Source: Treponema sp. (GTDB lineage Bacteria; Spirochaetota; Spirochaetia; Treponematales; Treponemataceae). Taken from it: DNA of 5,023 nucleotides. The stretch's first letter is position 1. The number at the start of each line of letters is the position of its first letter. The translations under genes were made by a program, and so were the position numbers. Where the stretch lies: contig JAEDGQ010000117.1 in the NCBI GenBank assembly GCA_016297415.1, positions 1-5,023 on the forward strand, written 5' to 3'. Positions 5,013 to 5,023 of this stretch are shown here, one piece after another. A model generated the notes under the pieces. The model had not been told where the DNA came from. It saw nothing but the letters and a program-made list of their open reading frames with translations, and ran no database searches.

Positions 5013-5023
5013 ACTCAATGACC

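Overview
The window looks like a piece of a host-associated spirochaete chromosome, most likely Treponema or a close relative. This is an inference, not a database match. The grounds are the moderately AT-rich coding style, intergenic spaces packed with GC-rich palindromic repeats, a GTP-type PEP carboxykinase of the anaerobic-fermenter kind, and a small gene of unknown function behind a flagellar sigma-28-like promoter.

Layout, left to right. Bases 1-422 hold the C-terminal end of a decayed IS982-type transposase (+). Bases 338-631 are a repeat-rich zone: a ~103-bp sequence occurs twice in direct orientation (338-440 and 529-631), each copy carrying an intrinsic terminator that works on the minus strand, with two large hairpins between them. 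The second copy runs up to the stop codon of pckG (624-2465, minus), a complete 613-residue GTP-dependent PEP carboxykinase. pckG has a well-formed sigma-70-type promoter (2498-2526) and a 19-bp palindrome over its -35 box. Divergent to it is a 468-residue polytopic permease of the ArsB/NhaD/SLC13-like ion transporter superfamily (2729-4135, +). Two copies of one structured repeat flank the permease in opposite orientations (2557-2653 and 4144-4252). After it comes a ~100-bp inverted-repeat element (4253-4355), which also has the form of a two-way terminator between the permease and the convergent 129-residue hypothetical gene (4390-4779, minus). The right edge (4880-5023) holds a second, interrupted copy of that inverted-repeat element, with a 23-bp tandem repeat inside it.

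Function. PckG connects phosphoenolpyruvate and oxaloacetate. In a fermenting anaerobe it can carboxylate PEP towards C4 acids, or run the other way for gluconeogenesis. The permease is a separate, divergent transcription unit. Its substrate cannot be read from sequence, and a metabolic link to PckG is only a possibility. The hypothetical protein may belong to a motility or chemotaxis regulon if the sigma-28-like promoter is real.

I see no defence system, CRISPR array, tRNA, rRNA or recognisable riboswitch. The least explained content is the intergenic repeats, above all the inverted pair around the permease, whose two copies differ by apparently compensatory base changes in two stems.
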